Assembly: GCA_903831935.1 (NCBI GenBank)
Contig: CAIKZP010000209.1
Location: 1 to 57,019 of the forward strand
Source: an uncultured Bacteroidota bacterium
GTDB lineage: Bacteria; Bacteroidota; Bacteroidia; Chitinophagales; Chitinophagaceae
Length of the DNA: 57,019 nucleotides
Direction of reading: 5' to 3'
The notes beneath the pieces are model-generated. The model saw only the letters and a program-made list of their open reading frames with translations. It was not told the origin of the DNA and did not search any database. Shown here piece by piece: positions 1 to 9,400 of this stretch. Every line of letters starts with the position of its first letter. The first letter of the stretch is position 1. The position numbers were made by a program, and so were the translations under genes.

Positions 1-3
1 TGG

Positions 4-27
4 GTCTTATACGGATATAGCTTTACA
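4..27 (+). repeat. IS left terminal inverted repeat
   Basis: This 24-base end begins GTCT and finishes with a 14-base core (GATATAGCTTTACA). The reverse complement of 1499-1522 shares the GTCT start and the entire 14-base core. The IS could extend to base 1 (TGGG), as IS3 elements usually start TG. Confidence 0.8.
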
Positions 28-50
28 GTTTTAGAGGTAAAACAACCTCA

Positions 51-416
51 ATGACAACGCAAAACCTTGAACAATTCAAATTCACAGACGAGTTTAAAGA
101 AAAGCTCGTTTTAATGGTGGTTTATCACAATCACTCTCCAAAATCTTTGGTAAAGAAGTACGGGTTGCCCAATGCATACATTTTGACAAATTGGATACGG
201 ATCTACAAAAAAACGCTTGAAAAAGGCGCTGTAACTTTACCACCCATGCAATCTCAAAAAAGAAAAGATGCCGCAGCATTAAAACAGCGAATTAAACAGT
301 TGGAGAAGTCTCTAGAAAAGGCCAATGTAATGATTTATGGTTTAAATTCTATGATCGATTATGCGGAGAAAGAATTAAAAGTTCCATTGCGAAAAAAGCA
401 TGGCACCAAACAGTAA
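51..416 (+). CDS. IS3-family transposase OrfA (helix-turn-helix)
   Basis: This 121-residue protein is the DNA-binding half of an IS3-type transposase. Residues 10-55 fit a helix-turn-helix ending in a conserved NWIR segment. Residues 70-110 form a leucine-rich coiled coil used for multimerisation. The stop overlaps the orfB start as TAATG. A slippery heptamer near the 3' end would also yield an OrfAB fusion by -1 frameshifting. In IS3 elements OrfA alone usually represses while OrfAB is the active transposase. The gene appears intact, so the element may still be mobile. Confidence 0.9.
   Translation: MTTQNLEQFKFTDEFKEKLVLMVVYHNHSPKSLVKKYGLPNAYILTNWIRIYKKTLEKGAVTLPPMQSQKRKDAAALKQRIKQLEKSLEKANVMIYGLNSMIDYAEKELKVPLRKKHGTKQ
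392..398 (+). promoter_or_regulatory. -1 programmed frameshift site (A AAA AAG)
   Basis: In the orfA frame the codons read AAA (393-395) and AAG (396-398) preceded by A at 392, the canonical slippery heptamer of IS3 elements. The -1 frame is open from here into orfB with no stop before its ATG at 416, so slippage produces a full OrfAB transposase. This is sequence-based; frameshifting efficiency is not visible. Confidence 0.8.
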
Positions 417-1363
417 TGCTCATAATTGAAAAGCATATTACAAAGATGGGAATCGGGCCACTTTGTAAGTTGTTTGGTAAATCCCGCCAAGCGTTTTATG
501 ATAGAAAATATTATTCCTCTTTAAAAGAACAAGAGGAAATAGTTGTTTTAGAACTAGTTGCACAAGTAAGAAGAGAACTACCTGGATTAGGTGGACATAA
601 GCTCTACAAATGTATTTATCAACCCTTACGCAGCAATGATATTAAGATGGGGCGTGACAAACTATTCACTCTGCTAAGAAACCATCAATTACTCATTGAA
701 AGAAAACGAAGGAATCCCAAGACAACCCAGTCGCATCATTGGTTTAGGAGATACCCAAATCTGATAAAAGATATTGAACCAAACAAGCCTGAACAAGTCT
801 GGGTAGCCGATATAACATACATCAGCATAGGTTATGACTTTAATTATTTATCGATAATTACGGACGCATATTCTAAACAAATAATGGGCTTTTGTTTACA
901 TCCATATCTGACTAATGATGGGTGTATTGAAGCTTTGAACATGGCATTAAAAAATAGACAAACTACAAATTTATTAATACATCATTCTGATCGTGGTGTA
1001 CAGTACTGTAGCTTTGATTATGTAGATATCCTTCGGAATAAAAAGATATCAATTAGTATGACAAAAGATGGGGAAGGTTATGAAAATCAAATCGCAGAAA
1101 GAGTAAATGGCATACTAAAAACAGAGTTTAAACTACACCAAGTATTTAAATCCAGAACAGATGCAATATTAGCTGTAAAAAGAAGCATCAATGCATATAA
1201 TAATCTGCGCCCTCATATGAGTTGTGGTTATATGACACCAGTAGTGGCTCATATAACAAATGAACCACTTATTAAAAAATGGCGGAATAGCAGAAAAAGG
1301 AATCTAAAATTAAAAGAACAAACTGCTTTTCATCAGCACAAAAAGATAAACTTACCTTTATAA
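416..1363 (+). CDS. IS3-family transposase OrfB (DDE integrase core)
   Basis: A 315-residue transposase catalytic subunit of the rve (integrase core) family. The N-terminal ~95 residues form the HTH_21-like region. The catalytic triad is visible as D132 (VADITYI), D192 (HHSDRGVQY) and E228 (AERVNG). The D-to-E spacing of 35 residues is the D(35)E arrangement typical of IS3. The ORF is full length with no internal stops. It overlaps orfA by one base and can be made either separately by coupling or as OrfAB by -1 frameshifting at 392-398. Confidence 0.93.
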   Translation: MLIIEKHITKMGIGPLCKLFGKSRQAFYDRKYYSSLKEQEEIVVLELVAQVRRELPGLGGHKLYKCIYQPLRSNDIKMGRDKLFTLLRNHQLLIERKRRNPKTTQSHHWFRRYPNLIKDIEPNKPEQVWVADITYISIGYDFNYLSIITDAYSKQIMGFCLHPYLTNDGCIEALNMALKNRQTTNLLIHHSDRGVQYCSFDYVDILRNKKISISMTKDGEGYENQIAERVNGILKTEFKLHQVFKSRTDAILAVKRSINAYNNLRPHMSCGYMTPVVAHITNEPLIKKWRNSRKRNLKLKEQTAFHQHKKINLPL

Positions 1364-1411
1364 AAAATAACTTATTTTAGATTAATTATCATTTTAAAAA
1401 AGCACTCTAAA

Positions 1412-1495
1412 AACTGTAAAGTAAAACCCGTACGATACCAACTGTAAAGTAAAACCCGTACGATACCAACTGTAAAGTAAAACCCGTACGATACC
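1412..1495 (+). repeat. Three perfect 28-bp tandem repeats resembling the IS end
   Basis: Three identical 28-base units run head to tail at 1412-1439, 1440-1467 and 1468-1495, each starting AACTGTAAAG and ending CGATACC. The unit matches the reverse complement of the IS left end at about 21 of 28 positions. With the true right repeat at 1499-1522 this makes four end-like units in a row. They could be transposase binding sites or remnants of stacked insertions. Confidence 0.85.
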
Positions 1496-1498
1496 TGT

Positions 1499-1522
1499 TG
1501 TAAAGCTATATCAGGACTAGAC
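1499..1522 (-). repeat. IS right terminal inverted repeat
   Basis: Read on the minus strand this 24-base end begins GTCT and contains the same 14-base core as the left repeat at 4-27. Codons of the interrupted archaemetzincin gene begin directly after base 1522. Confidence 0.8.
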
Positions 1523-1759
1523 AGCTATTTCAAAACAACTGTTATCTCCCTTTTTAGACTTAGAAGGAACGCAACACCGCAGTTATTGAAGGAGCGACTA
1601 CAAAAAGTATGTATCCACGAAATAGGCCACAACCTTGGCCTTAGCCATTGCACTAAAAATAGCAAGTGCTTAATGAGTGCTGCTAATGGCACCATCAAAC
1701 AAGTAGACCAAGAAGAAATGTTCTTTTGTGAGAATTGTAGAAAATTAGCGGGGATTTAA
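1523..1759 (+). pseudogene. Archaemetzincin 3' remnant, cut off by the IS
   Basis: There is no start codon, but an open frame from the IS edge to TAA at 1757-1759 encodes 78 residues of an archaemetzincin (M54 zinc protease). The zinc-binding segment HEIGHNLGLSHC is followed by C-L-M, exactly 17 residues, then CENC. This is the family signature HExxHxxGx3C-x4-C-x-M-x17-CxxC, except that five residues instead of four separate the first two cysteines. The substrate-binding N-terminal half is absent and probably lies left of the IS, outside the window. The gene is almost certainly non-functional. Confidence 0.85.
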
Positions 1760-1915
1760 CCAGCATAGTATATTTCATATCAACCGTCATAGATCCAAAA
1801 TTGCCTAATTATTAGCCTAAAACGTATAAAAAATTTCATAAATACAAGAAACCTTGTATATGTGTTGCCAATTAATATAGGGTCCTTTATGCAATTATAA
1901 ATTACAATTTATTGC

Positions 1916-4900
1916 ATGAAATATTTATTGGTTTCATTTTTATTACTCGTGGTTCTTGCTGGAAATACACAAGTTGGTATTGGAATTACAACTGCAAATA
2001 GTTCTGCTCAGTTAGATGTAACGTCTACTACCAAAGGATTCTTGCCTCCGCGGATGACAAAAGCACAAAGAAACGCAATTGTAAATCCTGCAGTAGGTTT
2101 GATGATTTATCAAACAGACAATACGCCAGGCTATTACTATTTTAGTCTTACAGGTTGGACAAGTAGTTTGGGTATAGGAGTTGTTGGTCCAACAGGTCCA
2201 CAAGGCGCTACCGGTGCCACTGGTCTACAAGGTTTAAAAGGAGAAACAGGATTACAAGGATCAACAGGAATTCAAGGATTACAAGGGTTGGTTGGTGCTA
2301 CAGGCGCACAAGGAATTCAAGGTGTTACTGGAAATAATGGTACAAATGGAGTAGATGGATCTAAAGGAGCAACTGGTATACAAGGAAATAATGGACTCAA
2401 TGGTGCAAAGGGCGAAACTGGTGCACAAGGCATTCAAGGAGAAAAAGGAAATACAGGAGATAAAGGCGAAACAGGAAATGTTGGTATAACAGGAGCACAG
2501 GGAAATAATGGGATAAAAGGTGATACAGGAGAACAAGGTAACCAGGGTTTAACTGGTGCAAAGGGCGAAACTGGTGCACAAGGCATTCAAGGAGAAAAAG
2601 GAAATACAGGAGATAAAGGTGAAACAGGAAATGTTGGTATAACAGGAGCTAAAGGAGATAAAGGCGAACAGGGGATACAAGGCGAAAAAGGAATAACTGG
2701 AGATAAGGGAGAGTCAGGTGTCCAAGGAGCAACAGGTGCGCAAGGTATTAATGGTCAAGACGGTTTACGCGGCGCCAAAGGTGATACAGGTACACAAGGG
2801 TTACAAGGAATTAAAGGAGACACTGGATTACAGGGTTTACAAGGTGCCACAGGTGCAACTGGTATTAAAGGAGACACTGGATCATCTGCAGCAAATATTT
2901 TAACTGGAGTTGTTGCAATAGCAAATGGAGGAACAGGTTCAGGAATTGCTTCAACTGCTTTATCAAATTTAGGTGCAGAGGCTGTAGTTAATAAATCAAC
3001 TTCAATAACCTTAGGTACAAGCAATGTTTTATATCCTACACAGAATGCAGTTAAGACATATGTAGATGCTCAAGTTGCTAATCAAAAAATAAAGAACATT
3101 AGTTTTGCAAATGCGAATACAGTCATTGGTGAGGGAGCATTATTAAATGATAGTTCAAGTAGAGGGAATGTTGCAGTAGGATTCCAAGCATTAAATTCAA
3201 ACACAACTGGATCTCAAAATAATGCCTTAGGAGATCATGCATTAAATTCTACAACAACAGGCTCAGGAAATTCTGCAATAGGAAGTTATTCAATGCAAAT
3301 GAACACAACAGGTTCAGGCAATATTGCTTTAGGTTCAGGAACGCTTCAGAATAATACAGATGGATTAAGCAATACAGCAATAGGAGGGTCTGCATTACAT
3401 GCCAATACAACTGGTGCATACAATATTGCAATAGGTGATCGTTCTTTATTCTCAACAACTACAGGTGCAACAAATACAGCAATAGGTAGAAATACATTAG
3501 AATCAAATACAGTTGGGGTTAACAATATTGCATTGGGTCAATTTAGCCTTAGAAATAATACAATTGGCAATGACAATATTGGTATAGGTAATAATAATCT
3601 ATATGATAATACAACAGGGAGTGTAAACTTAGCAGTAGGGGAACAATCAATGCGATTTAATACAACAGGTAATGTGAATAGTGCCTTTGGAGAACTTTCA
3701 TTATACAACAATAGAACTGGTTCTAATAACACATCTATAGGGAACAGCAGTGGCTCTCAATTATTAAACGGAAGCGGCAATATATTTTTAGGATCAAATG
3801 CTGGTAACCACACATCTTTTAGTTCTATAAATAATAAATTAATAATTGATAATTCAGGAACAGACAAGCCATTAATTTATGGTGAGTTTGATACTAAGAA
3901 GATGACAATTAATGGAGATTTAATTGTAACTGGATTGATTAATGGTGGAACAACATCACCAACTGGAATAAAGAATATTAGTTTTGCAAATGCGAATACA
4001 GTTATTGGCGAGGGTGCATTATTAAACGATAGTTCAAGTAGAGGGAATGTTGCAGTAGGATTCCAAGCATTAAATTCAAACACAACTGGATCTCAAAATA
4101 ATGCCTTAGGAGATCATGCATTAAATTCAACAACGACTGGTGGAGGAAATACTGCAATAGGAAGTTATTCAATGCAAATGAACACTACGGGTTCAGGTAA
4201 TATTGCTTTAGGTGGTGGGTCACTACAACAAAATACGATTGGCTATCTTAATACGGCAATTGGAAGTTCTGCATTGCAATCTAACACCACTGGCACATAT
4301 AATATTGCGATGGGAGAACGAGCATTATATGCAACGACAATAGGTGATTACAATACAGCAATAGGAAGAATGTCTATGGCATCAAATACAACTGGTGTAA
4401 ATAATATTTCTATGGGTTCTTTTAGTCTACAGAGTAATATAACTGGAAGTAGAAATATAGGAATAGGCACAGCTAATTTATTAAAAAACATCTCAGGAAA
4501 CATTAACTTAGCAATAGGCGAGCAAGCACTGTATTTAAATACTACAGGCAATTTAAATATTGCCTTTGGTCAAAATGCATTATTAAATAATACTTCGGGT
4601 TCAAATAATACATCTATTGGAAATGGAAGTGGCTATCAATCACTAACTGGAAGTGGTAATATCTTTTTAGGACCAAATGCAGGTAACCACACATCTTTTA
4701 GTTCTATAAATAATAAATTAATAATTGATAATTCAGGAACAGACAAGCCATTAATTTATGGTGAGTTTGATACTAAGAAAGTTACAATAAACGGAGATTT
4801 AGAAGTAACTGGTTCTGCTAACTTTATTCCAAAAAACATTATTTTTTCTGGAATTACAGCTGTAGGCGAGAGCGCGGGAATTAATAATAATGCAAACTAT

Positions 4901-7900
4901 AATTCTGCATTTGGAGCAATTTCAATGCAATATAATACTACAGGAAACAACAACTCTGCCTTTGGTATAGCAAGTTTACAATTCAATACAACTGGATTTG
5001 AAAATGCAGCATTTGGGGCATGGGCATTGAAAGCAAATACAATAGGAATTGGGAATTCTGCATTTGGTCATGATGCATTATTACAAAACACAATAGCTAG
5101 TGGAAATTCAGCATTTGGACAAAGAGCATTAAGAGAAACTACAACAGGAAATTCAAATTCATCTTTTGGTTCTTCTGCATTACAAAACAACACAACGGGA
5201 AGTGGCAATACGGCAATGGGAGCTTCTACACTGCAGAATAATACAACAGGCCAGTTTAATACTTCCCTTGGTTATAATTCTATGTACTCTAATACAACAG
5301 GATATGAAAATATTGCAATAGGCTATAATTCACTACTTGCAAATACTACTGGTTTTTTTAATACTGCAATTGGAAGTCAATCTTTAATAAATAATTCAAC
5401 TGGTTCTCATCAAACAGCGATTGGATATTTTGCACTTAATTCGAATACAACTTCTGAAGGAAACACTGCTGTGGGATATAGAGCACTTAGCTCAAATACA
5501 ATAGGATTTGGCAATGTTGGTATTGGCCAAAATGCCTTATTAGCAAATATTAATGGAGGGGGAAACAATGCGGTTGGTAATGGTGCTTTGCAACAAAACA
5601 CAACTGCTTCTGGAAATAATGCATTTGGCTTGTCTGCTTTATTTAATAATACCACAGGAAGCGGGAACTCAGCTTTTGGACATGATGTAATGAATCAAAA
5701 TATTATAGGTAGTAATAATACAGCTTTCGGACATAGTGCATTACATAATAATCTTTCTGATTATAATACTGCATTAGGTTTTAATGCCGGCTCAGTAAAT
5801 ACAATTGGCACAGGAAATATTGCAATTGGAGACGAAGCAAATTTTGGGAATAATAATCTTTCAAATGCCATAGTAATTGGAACAAATGCAATAGTTTCTG
5901 CAAGTAACCATATACAATTAGGAAATGCAAGTATTGATTCGGTAATTACTTCAGGAAAACTAAAATTAGGTGCAATTACATTGCCGAATACAGATGGTAC
6001 TGCGAATCAAGTATTAACAACAAATGGTAATGGATCAGTTACATGGGCAAATGCATCAAGCAGTTTAAGTGATCCAATTTCCAAATATTTAAAAACGGAT
6101 AGTTTAGGAAGTTTTGGTTTTGGTTCTAGTTCTTTAGCAAATAATATTAGCGGAGTTAGTAATAATGCTTTTGGATTGAACACATTACTTTATAATAAAT
6201 CAGGAAATTATAATACTGCTGTTGGCGCTTATTCAATGGTTCAAAATATATCAGGTAGCAGTAACACTGTTGTTGGTCATTTTGCTTTGAACCAAAATAC
6301 TACTGGAGGACAAAATACTGTAATGGGTATAGATGCTTTGAGAAATAATACCTCTGGTTCTAATAACACATCTATAGGGAACAGTAGTGGCTCTCAATTA
6401 TTAACTGGAAACGGCAATATATTTTTAGGCTCTAATGCAGGTAACCACACATCTTTTAATTCTGTAAATAATAAATTAATAATAGATAATTCAGGAACAG
6501 ACAAGCCATTAATTTATGGTGAGTTTGATACTAAGAAAGTTACAATAAACGGAGATTTAGAAGTAACAGGCGCCACTAATTTCACTCCAAAAAACATTAT
6601 TTTTTCTGGAATTACAGCAGTTGGTATTGGAGCGGGTAAAAATAATACAGGCTTAGCGAATTCGGCTTTTGGCTTAGGTGCTTTAACTAATAATACCAGT
6701 GGTTATGCAAACTCTGCATTTGGTGATGGGGCAATGGCAAATAATGTTAATGGTATCTATAATACTGGAGTTGGAGTAAATACACTTTGGAGTAATTCAA
6801 CTGGTTCAAACAATACAGCAATTGGCCTAGGGTCTTTAGGCGCAAATACTTCAGGAAATGGAAATACAGCTAGTGGCTGGTTAGCACTTTATCAAAATAC
6901 AATAGGAGGTGGGAATACTGCACACGGCAATCAGGCATTAAGATTAAACATAACAGGTTCTTATAATACAGCTATTGGCGATGGAGCACTATATAATAAT
7001 ACAAATGGTTCAAATAATATTTCTATAGGGAACAGTAGCGGCTCTCAATTATTAAACGGAAGCGGCAATATATTTTTAGGATCAAATGCAGGTAACCACA
7101 CATCTTATAGTTCTGTAAATAATAAATTAGTAATTGATAATTCAGGAACAGACAAGCCATTAATTTATGGAGAGTTTGATACTAAGAAGATGACAATTAA
7201 TGGAGACTTAATTGTAACTGGATTGATTAATGGTGGTACAACATCACCAACTGGAATAAAAAATATAAGTTTTGTAAATATTAATACATCTATTGGAGTT
7301 AGAGCTTTATTAAAAGATAGTACAAGCAATAGTAATGTTGCTGTGGGTTATCAGGCACTTAGTAATAACAGTGGAGCATTTAATACTGCTTTAGGTGTTA
7401 ATTCGCTTTTTGCTAATACAATTGGAAATAATAATACTTCCTTTGGATTAGAGTCTTTATTCTCAAACACAACTGGAAATAATAATACAGGAACAGGGAT
7501 ATATTCATTGTACTTTAATACTACTGGTGGTAATAATACAGCAAATGGCAAAGGTGCTTTGCAGTTTAATTCAACCGGTTCAGGTAATTCATCTTTTGGC
7601 TTAGAATCTATGTATTCAAGTACTATTGGCAATAGTAATAGCGCCTTTGGTCAAAATGCATTATACAATAATACCACTGGTTCTAATAACACATCTATAG
7701 GGAACAGTAGCGGCTCTCAATTATTAAACGGAAGCGGCAATATATTTTTAGGATCAAATGCAGGTAACCACACATCTTTTAATTCTGTAAATAATAAATT
7801 AATAATAGATAATTCAGGAACTGACAAGCCATTAATTTATGGTGAGTTTGATACTAAGAAGATGACAATTAATGGAGACTTAATTGTAACTGGATTGATT

Positions 7901-9310
7901 AATGGCAATTCAAATTTTGGAGCAAAAGGAGATACAGGCGCACAAGGTGTTCAAGGAGAAAAAGGAAATACAGGAGATAAAGGTGATATAGGTTTAACTG
8001 GTGTAACCGGCGCACAAGGGATTAATGGTACAAATGGAGTAGATGGTGCAAAAGGAGATACAGGCGCACAAGGTGTTCAAGGTTTACAAGGTGCAACAGG
8101 TGAAAAAGGTGGATTTATTTCAATTGGAAATATTAACACTATATCTAATTCAAATGGCGCTACTATTAATAATGGGGTATTAAACTTATCGGCAGCCGAT
8201 GAAACAAACGGCGGTCTATTAACTTCAGAAACGCAAACAATAGGTGGCGGTAAAACATTTTCATCAACCATAACTGTTATAGGTAATACATCAATTGGGG
8301 CTACAAAAACAGAAGCATCTGCTGTATTAGAAGTTAATTCAACTGTACAAGGATTTTTACCACCAAGAATGACGAATGCACAAAAACTATCTATTGCTTC
8401 ACCAGTTGCAGGCTTATTAATATGGTGTAAAAACTGCGGTGTGTCTGGTGAGATTCAGGTTTATAATGGAAGTATTTGGACGAATATGATTGGTGGACCT
8501 GCCACACCTGTTTTTTCATTGCCAACAATTACTACAAGTCCGGCTAGTTATGTAACAAGTAATAATGCATTAATAACTGGAATAATTTCTAATGAGGGTG
8601 GAAGTATAATAATCTCTAGCGGAGTTTGTTGGAGTTCAGAATCTGGGCCAACAATCTTAAATTCAAAAACATCAGAAACAACCAATTCCAATTCATTTAC
8701 AAGTATACTTACTCATCTTAATCCGACCACAACCTACTATGCACGAGCATATGCAACCAATATTTTGGGAACCTTTTACGGAGATGAAATATCATTTACA
8801 ACTTCTTCTGTTGAATCAATCTCAATTGGAGATTCATATCAAGGAGGCAAAGTAGCATATTTTTTACAAGGAGGCGATTCTGGTTATGTTGCTGGAGAAA
8901 TTCACGGGTTGATTGCAGCTACTTCAGATCAAACGACTATAGGTACTGGTATCCAATGGTATAATCATTATTATACATTAACGGGTTCAACTGCAAGTGC
9001 AATTGGAACTGGATTAGCAAATACAAATGCAATTATTGCAAATCAAGGTGCAACAGCTTCAAGTTATGCTGCAGGGTTAGCAAGAGCTTATACTGGAGGT
9101 GGATATAATGACTGGTATTTACCAAGTATAGATGAATTGAATAAATTGTATTTAAATAAAACACTAATTGGTGGTTTTACTTTTAACAGTTATTGGAGTT
9201 CTACCGAGTACTCCGTCAAATATGCTTACTACCAGAATTTCTTTGATAGTGCTCAAAGCATCTCCTCAAAGGATATCACAAACCATATTCGCGCAATTAG
9301 ATCTTTTTAA
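1916..9310 (+). CDS. Giant secreted collagen-like / YadA-head-like surface protein with C-terminal DUF1566 (Lcl) domain
   Basis: A 2464-residue exported fibre-like protein. Order of parts: signal peptide (1-18); a short Bacteroidetes adhesin head segment with GFLPPRMT (~40-80); Gly-X-Y collagen-like repeats (~91-325); a very long array of 14-15-residue repeats of the type NTAIGxxALxxNTTGxxN (~394-1995), as in heads of trimeric autotransporters; a second short Gly-X-Y block (~2000-2063); a second GFLPPRMT segment (~2145); an FN3-like domain (~2200-2298); and a DUF1566/Lcl C-terminal domain (~2300-2464). No T9SS sorting domain is visible at the C-terminus, so the route across the outer membrane is unclear. 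The likely role is a surface or matrix fibre whose tip binds ligands. Codons end mostly in A/T except in the last ~110 bp, which are much richer in C. Confidence 0.85.
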   Translation: MKYLLVSFLLLVVLAGNTQVGIGITTANSSAQLDVTSTTKGFLPPRMTKAQRNAIVNPAVGLMIYQTDNTPGYYYFSLTGWTSSLGIGVVGPTGPQGATGATGLQGLKGETGLQGSTGIQGLQGLVGATGAQGIQGVTGNNGTNGVDGSKGATGIQGNNGLNGAKGETGAQGIQGEKGNTGDKGETGNVGITGAQGNNGIKGDTGEQGNQGLTGAKGETGAQGIQGEKGNTGDKGETGNVGITGAKGDKGEQGIQGEKGITGDKGESGVQGATGAQGINGQDGLRGAKGDTGTQGLQGIKGDTGLQGLQGATGATGIKGDTGSSAANILTGVVAIANGGTGSGIASTALSNLGAEAVVNKSTSITLGTSNVLYPTQNAVKTYVDAQVANQKIKNISFANANTVIGEGALLNDSSSRGNVAVGFQALNSNTTGSQNNALGDHALNSTTTGSGNSAIGSYSMQMNTTGSGNIALGSGTLQNNTDGLSNTAIGGSALHANTTGAYNIAIGDRSLFSTTTGATNTAIGRNTLESNTVGVNNIALGQFSLRNNTIGNDNIGIGNNNLYDNTTGSVNLAVGEQSMRFNTTGNVNSAFGELSLYNNRTGSNNTSIGNSSGSQLLNGSGNIFLGSNAGNHTSFSSINNKLIIDNSGTDKPLIYGEFDTKKMTINGDLIVTGLINGGTTSPTGIKNISFANANTVIGEGALLNDSSSRGNVAVGFQALNSNTTGSQNNALGDHALNSTTTGGGNTAIGSYSMQMNTTGSGNIALGGGSLQQNTIGYLNTAIGSSALQSNTTGTYNIAMGERALYATTIGDYNTAIGRMSMASNTTGVNNISMGSFSLQSNITGSRNIGIGTANLLKNISGNINLAIGEQALYLNTTGNLNIAFGQNALLNNTSGSNNTSIGNGSGYQSLTGSGNIFLGPNAGNHTSFSSINNKLIIDNSGTDKPLIYGEFDTKKVTINGDLEVTGSANFIPKNIIFSGITAVGESAGINNNANYNSAFGAISMQYNTTGNNNSAFGIASLQFNTTGFENAAFGAWALKANTIGIGNSAFGHDALLQNTIASGNSAFGQRALRETTTGNSNSSFGSSALQNNTTGSGNTAMGASTLQNNTTGQFNTSLGYNSMYSNTTGYENIAIGYNSLLANTTGFFNTAIGSQSLINNSTGSHQTAIGYFALNSNTTSEGNTAVGYRALSSNTIGFGNVGIGQNALLANINGGGNNAVGNGALQQNTTASGNNAFGLSALFNNTTGSGNSAFGHDVMNQNIIGSNNTAFGHSALHNNLSDYNTALGFNAGSVNTIGTGNIAIGDEANFGNNNLSNAIVIGTNAIVSASNHIQLGNASIDSVITSGKLKLGAITLPNTDGTANQVLTTNGNGSVTWANASSSLSDPISKYLKTDSLGSFGFGSSSLANNISGVSNNAFGLNTLLYNKSGNYNTAVGAYSMVQNISGSSNTVVGHFALNQNTTGGQNTVMGIDALRNNTSGSNNTSIGNSSGSQLLTGNGNIFLGSNAGNHTSFNSVNNKLIIDNSGTDKPLIYGEFDTKKVTINGDLEVTGATNFTPKNIIFSGITAVGIGAGKNNTGLANSAFGLGALTNNTSGYANSAFGDGAMANNVNGIYNTGVGVNTLWSNSTGSNNTAIGLGSLGANTSGNGNTASGWLALYQNTIGGGNTAHGNQALRLNITGSYNTAIGDGALYNNTNGSNNISIGNSSGSQLLNGSGNIFLGSNAGNHTSYSSVNNKLVIDNSGTDKPLIYGEFDTKKMTINGDLIVTGLINGGTTSPTGIKNISFVNINTSIGVRALLKDSTSNSNVAVGYQALSNNSGAFNTALGVNSLFANTIGNNNTSFGLESLFSNTTGNNNTGTGIYSLYFNTTGGNNTANGKGALQFNSTGSGNSSFGLESMYSSTIGNSNSAFGQNALYNNTTGSNNTSIGNSSGSQLLNGSGNIFLGSNAGNHTSFNSVNNKLIIDNSGTDKPLIYGEFDTKKMTINGDLIVTGLINGNSNFGAKGDTGAQGVQGEKGNTGDKGDIGLTGVTGAQGINGTNGVDGAKGDTGAQGVQGLQGATGEKGGFISIGNINTISNSNGATINNGVLNLSAADETNGGLLTSETQTIGGGKTFSSTITVIGNTSIGATKTEASAVLEVNSTVQGFLPPRMTNAQKLSIASPVAGLLIWCKNCGVSGEIQVYNGSIWTNMIGGPATPVFSLPTITTSPASYVTSNNALITGIISNEGGSIIISSGVCWSSESGPTILNSKTSETTNSNSFTSILTHLNPTTTYYARAYATNILGTFYGDEISFTTSSVESISIGDSYQGGKVAYFLQGGDSGYVAGEIHGLIAATSDQTTIGTGIQWYNHYYTLTGSTASAIGTGLANTNAIIANQGATASSYAAGLARAYTGGGYNDWYLPSIDELNKLYLNKTLIGGFTFNSYWSSTEYSVKYAYYQNFFDSAQSISSKDITNHIRAIRSF
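3091..7915 (+). repeat. Long near-identical direct repeats inside the giant fibre gene
   Basis: Blocks of about 240 bp at 3091-3334 and 3970-4213 are nearly identical at the DNA level. A second cassette of about 220 bp encodes [13 protein letters not shown], the [14 protein letters not shown] stretch and the GEFDTKK stretch. It recurs five times, near 3718, 4597, 6355, 7008 and 7678. Such similarity allows gain or loss of repeat blocks by recombination and will confuse short-read assembly. Confidence 0.85.
9191..9310 (+). other. Candidate DGR-type variable region at the 3' end of the fibre gene
   Basis: The last ~38 codons encode the end of the DUF1566 domain, from YWSSTEYS to RAIRSF. Sixteen of these codons end in G or C (13 in C, such as TCC, GTC, TAC, ATC), against about 3 of 40 in the stretch 9001-9120. 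Sites usually occupied by Asn in this fold carry V, K, Y, S, I, D or H here, many as NNC codons. This fits adenine mutagenesis of AAC codons from a template repeat. No reverse transcriptase or template repeat lies in this window. Confidence 0.4.
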
Positions 9311-9400
9311 CTATTAATTCATCTAAATAAAAAAGAAAGTTCATCAGGGTCAACCGCAACCGAAACTAAAGACGGCGCCTTTTTCAAACTATAACAATCA

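Larger units (their letters stand above)
1..1522 (+). mobile_element. IS3-family insertion sequence (left tip may lie outside the window)
   Basis: The element carries overlapping orfA and orfB with a DDE transposase core and is bounded by imperfect inverted repeats at 4-27 and 1499-1522 (20 of 24 positions match). The archaemetzincin reading frame resumes at the base right after 1522, which supports that right boundary. The left outer flank is missing or only 1-3 bases long, so a target duplication cannot be checked. Between orfB and the right repeat lie three 28-bp tandem units that resemble the IS end. The subgroup looks IS150/IS3-like from the protein, but I cannot name the element. Confidence 0.88.

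Noticed and set aside
1412-1495. CRISPR-like tandem repeats
   Set aside because: The 28-bp units are directly adjacent with no spacers, and they resemble the IS end.
1916-9310. Many antisense frames of 60-95 codons inside the fibre gene
   Set aside because: They arise from the repetitive sequence of the real gene, repeat with it, and have no family features.
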